A DNA stretch of 8,029 bases from an uncultured Erysipelotrichaceae bacterium (GTDB lineage Bacteria; Bacillota_I; Bacilli_A; RF39; UBA660): positions 1-8,029 of the forward strand of contig CADBLZ010000082.1 in assembly GCA_902795675.1 (NCBI GenBank), read 5' to 3'. The number at the start of each line of letters is the position of its first letter. Within the stretch, counting starts at the first letter, position 1. A model generated the notes under the pieces. It worked only from the letters and a program-made list of their open reading frames with translations. It was not told the origin of the DNA and ran no database searches. The position numbers were made by a program, and so were the translations under genes. This document shows positions 5,428 to 8,029 of this stretch, piece by piece.

Positions 5428-7458
5428 ATGGAAGAACAAGTATATATTAGAGATCAAAGAAATGAAGTCTTACATCCTACAATCAAAGAAATAATCCAAA
5501 ACATTGATAAATATGACTTTAGTGAAATAATCGTTTATTGTGATCGTGGTGTTAGAGTAAATGGTAAAGTAATTGAAATGAAAATAACAGATGAAGAACA
5601 ACCTCTTGCTTTACCACAAAAAGATACCTTAACATATCACACAAAAGCTCTATATATCGACGAAGATTATTATCATCACCACAAACAAGAAATAGAAGAC
5701 TTACTTCAAAAAGTAGCTCTTCAAAAACAAATGACAAAATTTTCAGTTAAAGGTTTTGATGAAATTGATGAAAGAGTTCTATACTGTATATTAAAAAATG
5801 AAAGTATAAAAGACCTGACTCTTAAAACAGCTGATAAATCATATCCATTTACAAAAGAACTTTTTGATTTGTTTAAAGGTACACATGTTGAATCAATTAC
5901 TACTGATGTTATATCAGACGAACTAAACGAAACATTTGATCCCTTAATTTATCAAAATTATCATAAAAACTTAATCGGTTACTGTACTTATAGAAGTCTT
6001 CAAGAAGAAGATGACTTATACTTAAATAATTCTATAAATATAGATGAATTACCTAACTTAAGATATATTAATCCTAATCGTAAAATACTTCTAAGTTTGA
6101 AGGAACCTATCGAAATAGTAAGATTATTAGAAACACTAGATAAATATAACTTACCTAACCAAGTAGTTATTAGATTAGAAGATCGTCATCTATTTACTAA
6201 ACTAGTAAATACAACTAAATTATCTAATACATCTAATATCTACGTAAATTCATCTGAAACAGAAAAAGATGAAGGTTTAGGTGAAGGTATCATATCTCTA
6301 GATACTTATCTATCTTATGAAAATCGTTTAAATAAAATGGTTGAAGGTTTAGAATCTCTTTCACCATATGAAAAATACTTAGCTGTTTATAATATCGTAA
6401 AAAAATATAAACCATATAAAGAAAACGAAGATTCTAAATCAGATGCTCGTAACATCTATGATATCTTAGATAACGAATACATGGTTTGTGTTGGTTACGC
6501 TAAACTATTAGAGGACTTACTTGGAAGAGTAGGTATTGAAGCTTATGCTTTAAGCTCATCTGTTGATATTGGTTTTGACCGTGCAGATCCAAATGCTGAA
6601 GTTCTAGGTGATGAATTCACTACAACTTGGGGTGGACATCAACGTTGTATCGTTAATCTAACCGATCCTAAATACGGCATTGATGGTTACTATATGGCCG
6701 ATCCAACTTGGGATAATAACTTCAAAGTAGATTCATATACTCATTCATTAATGTCTATGGATGAATATGATCATCTAGATCGTGCTAACTATAATAAATT
6801 ATCAATCTATGAACCACAAACATTATTAGATACAAAATCTCTTCAAGATTTCTTTGATAGATGTAATTACATCTTAAATAAAGAAAGATTAGAACATGGT
6901 TTTGAAGGTGGAAGACCAGGAACTAAAAAGAATTCTATAACTTATAAAGATGAATTTGATTTACAAATAAAATTCATCGAAGACACTGTAGCATTCTTAG
7001 AAAAATTTGATAGTAGATTTACTGCATTCAAAGAAGAAATTAATGCATTAAAAAAAGAATACTCAAATTACTACTATCTTCATAACAAAGATAAAAATGC
7101 TTACTTTGGAGGTCAAAAAGAAATGTATACTAGTATAAATGAACAAATCATTTCTTTAATTAATCGTATGGGAGACATGGTAGTATCTAAAACAATAGAT
7201 AAAACTATTTCTCTTGATACATTAGCTCAAGGTATTAAAGAAAACTATAAACTAGCTAATCCAGAAAAACAAGAAGAAGAAATAAATGAAATGGTCAAAG
7301 AAACAATGGATAAAAACCGTAAACTAGGTCCTGGTGATTATCCAGTAAGAAAGAAAATAATGCCTGATGGTGAAGTCATCTTGATTGGTGGTTCTAAATT
7401 CAATCCACCAGAAGAATTACAAACAGGAGATGAAGAACTATCTATTCAACATAGGTAG
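5428..7458 (+). CDS. Large transglutaminase-like (Cys-His-Asp) domain protein, function unknown
   Basis: The 676-residue product has no signal peptide or membrane span, so it is probably cytoplasmic. Residues about 310-430 match the transglutaminase-like papain-fold core: Cys in MVCVGYAKLLEDLLGRVGI (C354), His in WGGHQR (H404) and Asp in YMADPTWD (D425). These are spaced as expected for the catalytic triad, so activity as a peptidase, amidase or transferase is plausible, but no substrate can be named. The N-terminal 300 residues are not recognised; 105-290 contain repeated short Leu/Ile strand-helix patterns that could be a degenerate leucine-rich fold. Residues about 505-630 are helical, charged and possibly coiled coil. 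A Gly/Pro-rich segment and acidic tail finish the protein. Translation starts at the ATG after AGGTGA (5418-5423). It has its own extended -10 promoter. No terminator follows: only two bases separate the TAG from the -35 of the next promoter. Confidence 0.82.
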   Translation: MEEQVYIRDQRNEVLHPTIKEIIQNIDKYDFSEIIVYCDRGVRVNGKVIEMKITDEEQPLALPQKDTLTYHTKALYIDEDYYHHHKQEIEDLLQKVALQKQMTKFSVKGFDEIDERVLYCILKNESIKDLTLKTADKSYPFTKELFDLFKGTHVESITTDVISDELNETFDPLIYQNYHKNLIGYCTYRSLQEEDDLYLNNSINIDELPNLRYINPNRKILLSLKEPIEIVRLLETLDKYNLPNQVVIRLEDRHLFTKLVNTTKLSNTSNIYVNSSETEKDEGLGEGIISLDTYLSYENRLNKMVEGLESLSPYEKYLAVYNIVKKYKPYKENEDSKSDARNIYDILDNEYMVCVGYAKLLEDLLGRVGIEAYALSSSVDIGFDRADPNAEVLGDEFTTTWGGHQRCIVNLTDPKYGIDGYYMADPTWDNNFKVDSYTHSLMSMDEYDHLDRANYNKLSIYEPQTLLDTKSLQDFFDRCNYILNKERLEHGFEGGRPGTKKNSITYKDEFDLQIKFIEDTVAFLEKFDSRFTAFKEEINALKKEYSNYYYLHNKDKNAYFGGQKEMYTSINEQIISLINRMGDMVVSKTIDKTISLDTLAQGIKENYKLANPEKQEEEINEMVKETMDKNRKLGPGDYPVRKKIMPDGEVILIGGSKFNPPEELQTGDEELSIQHR

Positions 7459-7460
7459 TA

Positions 7461-7489
7461 TTGACAAATATCTTTAAAAGAACTAAAAT
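7461..7489 (+). promoter_or_regulatory. Consensus promoter of the T-box/thrS unit
   Basis: TTGACA (7461-7466) and TAAAAT (7484-7489) are separated by an ideal 17 bases. Transcription should start near 7496, so that the RNA begins just before T-box stem I. The -35 starts 3 bases after the upstream stop codon. Confidence 0.85.
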
Positions 7490-7495
7490 TAAGTT

Positions 7496-7685
7496 AATTC
7501 AATGACGAAGAACAAGATTATTAATAAATCTTTTATAGAGAGCTTATGGTTGGTGGAAATAAGCAAAAAGTTAATAATTACTATCTTCTGAGAGGTTTAA
7601 TAAAACCCGGCTAAGGTCGTTAAAATAATTAAGTAATAAAAGGATGGTACCGTGCATCTGCACTCCTTAGGTATCATCCTTTTTT
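7496..7685 (+). promoter_or_regulatory. T-box riboswitch leader, threonine-specific (specifier ACU)
   Basis: T-box leaders bind an uncharged tRNA and then favour an antiterminator over a terminator. Stem I is closed by GAAGA (7507-7511) pairing with TCTTC (7584-7588). Its tip is a GCTTAT/ATAAGC helix (7542-7547 with 7559-7564) around the conserved GGTTGGTG-type loop. ACT at 7580-7582, followed by A and the closing stem, sits where the specifier codon is expected and reads Thr. The conserved CTGAG follows (7588-7592). A small hairpin GGTTT/AAACC (7594-7598 with 7603-7607) fits stem III. The T-box bulge TGGTACC (about 7645-7651) lies in an antiterminator formed by AAGGA/TCCTT and GTGC/GCAC (about 7640-7668). 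The TGGT would pair with the tRNA acceptor end and predicts discriminator base A. Thr specificity agrees with thrS downstream. Coordinates after 7621 may be off by one base. Confidence 0.95.
7642..7685 (+). terminator. T-box-controlled intrinsic terminator
   Basis: GGATGGTACC (about 7642-7651) pairs with GGTATCATCC (7670-7679) with one G-U pair, followed by six T residues (7680-7685). The 5' arm contains the T-box bulge, so this hairpin and the antiterminator are mutually exclusive. It may also end read-through transcripts from the upstream transglutaminase-like gene. Confidence 0.92.
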
Positions 7686-7696
7686 ATTTATATGAA

Positions 7697-7701
7697 AGGA
7701 G
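7697..7701 (+). promoter_or_regulatory. Ribosome binding site that fixes the start of the L29-like gene
   Basis: AGGAG lies 7 bases before the ATG at 7709. The in-frame ATG at 7703 is only 1 base away, and the in-frame GTG at 7652 lies inside the antiterminator, so 7709 is preferred. Confidence 0.85.
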
Positions 7702-7708
7702 AATGAAA

Positions 7709-7918
7709 ATGCTACGAACCGAAGAACTCGAAAAACTAAAAAAAGAATTATTCAACTTACGTTTAAAACAAGCACAAAATAAAAATAATTCTGAACGAGT
7801 AATTGAACTAAGTAAACAAATACAAAAGATTCAAAAGAGTTTAGACAAACTAGAAATAGATGTCAAAGAGGATAAAGATCAACTAGCATTCTCATTTGAC
7901 GAAGAAGGAGAGAAATAA
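7709..7918 (+). CDS. Small L29-like helical protein in the thrS unit
   Basis: The 69-residue product is Lys/Glu-rich and almost certainly two antiparallel helices. EELEKLKKELFNLRLKQAQ (residues 5-23), then NNSERVIELSKQIQKIQKSL (26-45), follows the layout of ribosomal protein L29: KELFNLR in helix 1, an Arg after a short turn, then a basic helix 2. A further acidic tail (DEEGEK) is not typical of L29. L29 (rpmC) is normally in the S10 ribosomal operon, so this is either a diverged paralogue or an unrelated coiled-coil protein that resembles it; I leave the gene symbol empty. It lies directly after the T-box terminator and ends 1 base before thrS, whose ribosome binding site is in its last codons. 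It should therefore be expressed when uncharged tRNA-Thr accumulates. Confidence 0.78.
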   Translation: MLRTEELEKLKKELFNLRLKQAQNKNNSERVIELSKQIQKIQKSLDKLEIDVKEDKDQLAFSFDEEGEK

Positions 7919-7919
7919 A

Positions 7920-8029
7920 ATGATAAATTTTAAAGAAGATGAAAAACTAGAAGTTTTAAATCACTCTTGTGCTCACCTTATGGCACAAGCAGTAAAACAT
8001 TTATATCCAGAAGCTAAATTCTGGGTTGG
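7920..8029 (+). CDS. thrS: Threonyl-tRNA synthetase, 5' part only (window ends inside gene)
   Basis: ThrRS attaches threonine to tRNA-Thr in the cytoplasm. Only the first 36 complete codons are present. VLNHSCAHLMAQAVKHLYPEA (residues 12-32) matches the start of the N2 editing domain of bacterial ThrRS, including the HxxxH motif (H15/H19) equivalent to H73/H77 of the E. coli enzyme. Because this motif is at residue 15, the protein appears to lack the roughly 60-residue N-terminal TGS (N1) domain. The ATG follows AAGGAG (7905-7910) and lies 1 base after the preceding stop, so translation is probably coupled. The reading frame upstream is occupied by the L29-like gene, and no TGS-like sequence is seen. 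The Thr T-box upstream supports the assignment. Confidence 0.93.
   Translation, partial: MINFKEDEKLEVLNHSCAHLMAQAVKHLYPEAKFWV

Noticed and set aside
5552..5737. A 61-codon - strand open frame inside the transglutaminase-like gene
   Set aside because: It is antisense to a well-supported gene, its Leu/Phe/Val-rich composition is what AT-rich complementary codons produce, and no promoter or ribosome binding site precedes it.
7652..7708. GTG start extending the L29-like protein by 19 residues
   Set aside because: The extension would be translated from inside the T-box antiterminator and terminator hairpins. AGGAG at 7697-7701 directs the ATG at 7709.
1..8029. Mycoplasma-type genetic code (TGA read as Trp)
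   Set aside because: All ten Trp codons found are TGG and no gene has an in-frame TGA. In an AT-rich genome using that code TGA would be frequent.
1..8029. CRISPR arrays, tRNA or rRNA genes, insertion sequences, phage genes
   Set aside because: No regularly spaced repeats, tRNA-like cloverleaf outside the T-box, transposase-like proteins or terminal inverted repeats are visible. Intergenic gaps are short except for the T-box leader.

Overview
The window is a strongly AT-rich stretch of a low-GC Gram-positive chromosome with every gene on the + strand. It has a Thr T-box riboswitch, strong AGGAGG-type ribosome binding sites, consensus TTGACA/TATAAT promoters, and genes for YsxC and Der. This points to the Bacilli/Firmicutes side, possibly one of the reduced AT-rich lineages near the Mollicutes. 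All ten Trp codons I can see are TGG, no gene contains an in-frame TGA, and all stops are TAA or TAG. That favours the standard bacterial code over the Mycoplasma code. The lineage is an inference.

Region 1 (5-3332) is a tightly packed three-gene unit of envelope proteins. The first encodes a zinc ribbon, one membrane span and an outward-facing zinc peptidase domain with an HEFGH motif and a downstream ETVAEAF helix, resembling the anthrax lethal factor (M34) peptidase. The second is a secreted protein with a central HtrA/trypsin-like domain whose three catalytic residues all appear to be replaced. The third is a small single-span protein. I know of no described system with this composition. 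It is the most novel part of the window.

Region 2 (about 3321-5397) holds two ribosome-assembly GTPases, ysxC (engB) and der (engA). Each has its own promoter and an intrinsic terminator. The terminators overlap the ends of the preceding genes. The ysxC promoter has its -35 hexamer in the loop of the upstream terminator.

Region 3 (5399-7458) is a 676-residue, apparently cytoplasmic protein with a transglutaminase-like Cys-His-Asp domain in its middle and unrecognised flanking regions. It has no terminator of its own.

Region 4 (7461-8029) is a threonine-responsive unit: a consensus promoter, a complete T-box leader with specifier ACU, a 69-residue protein resembling ribosomal protein L29, and the start of thrS. 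The thrS product appears to begin directly at its editing (N2) domain, without the usual N-terminal TGS domain. Regions 2 and 4 share a translation theme. Region 1 looks functionally separate.
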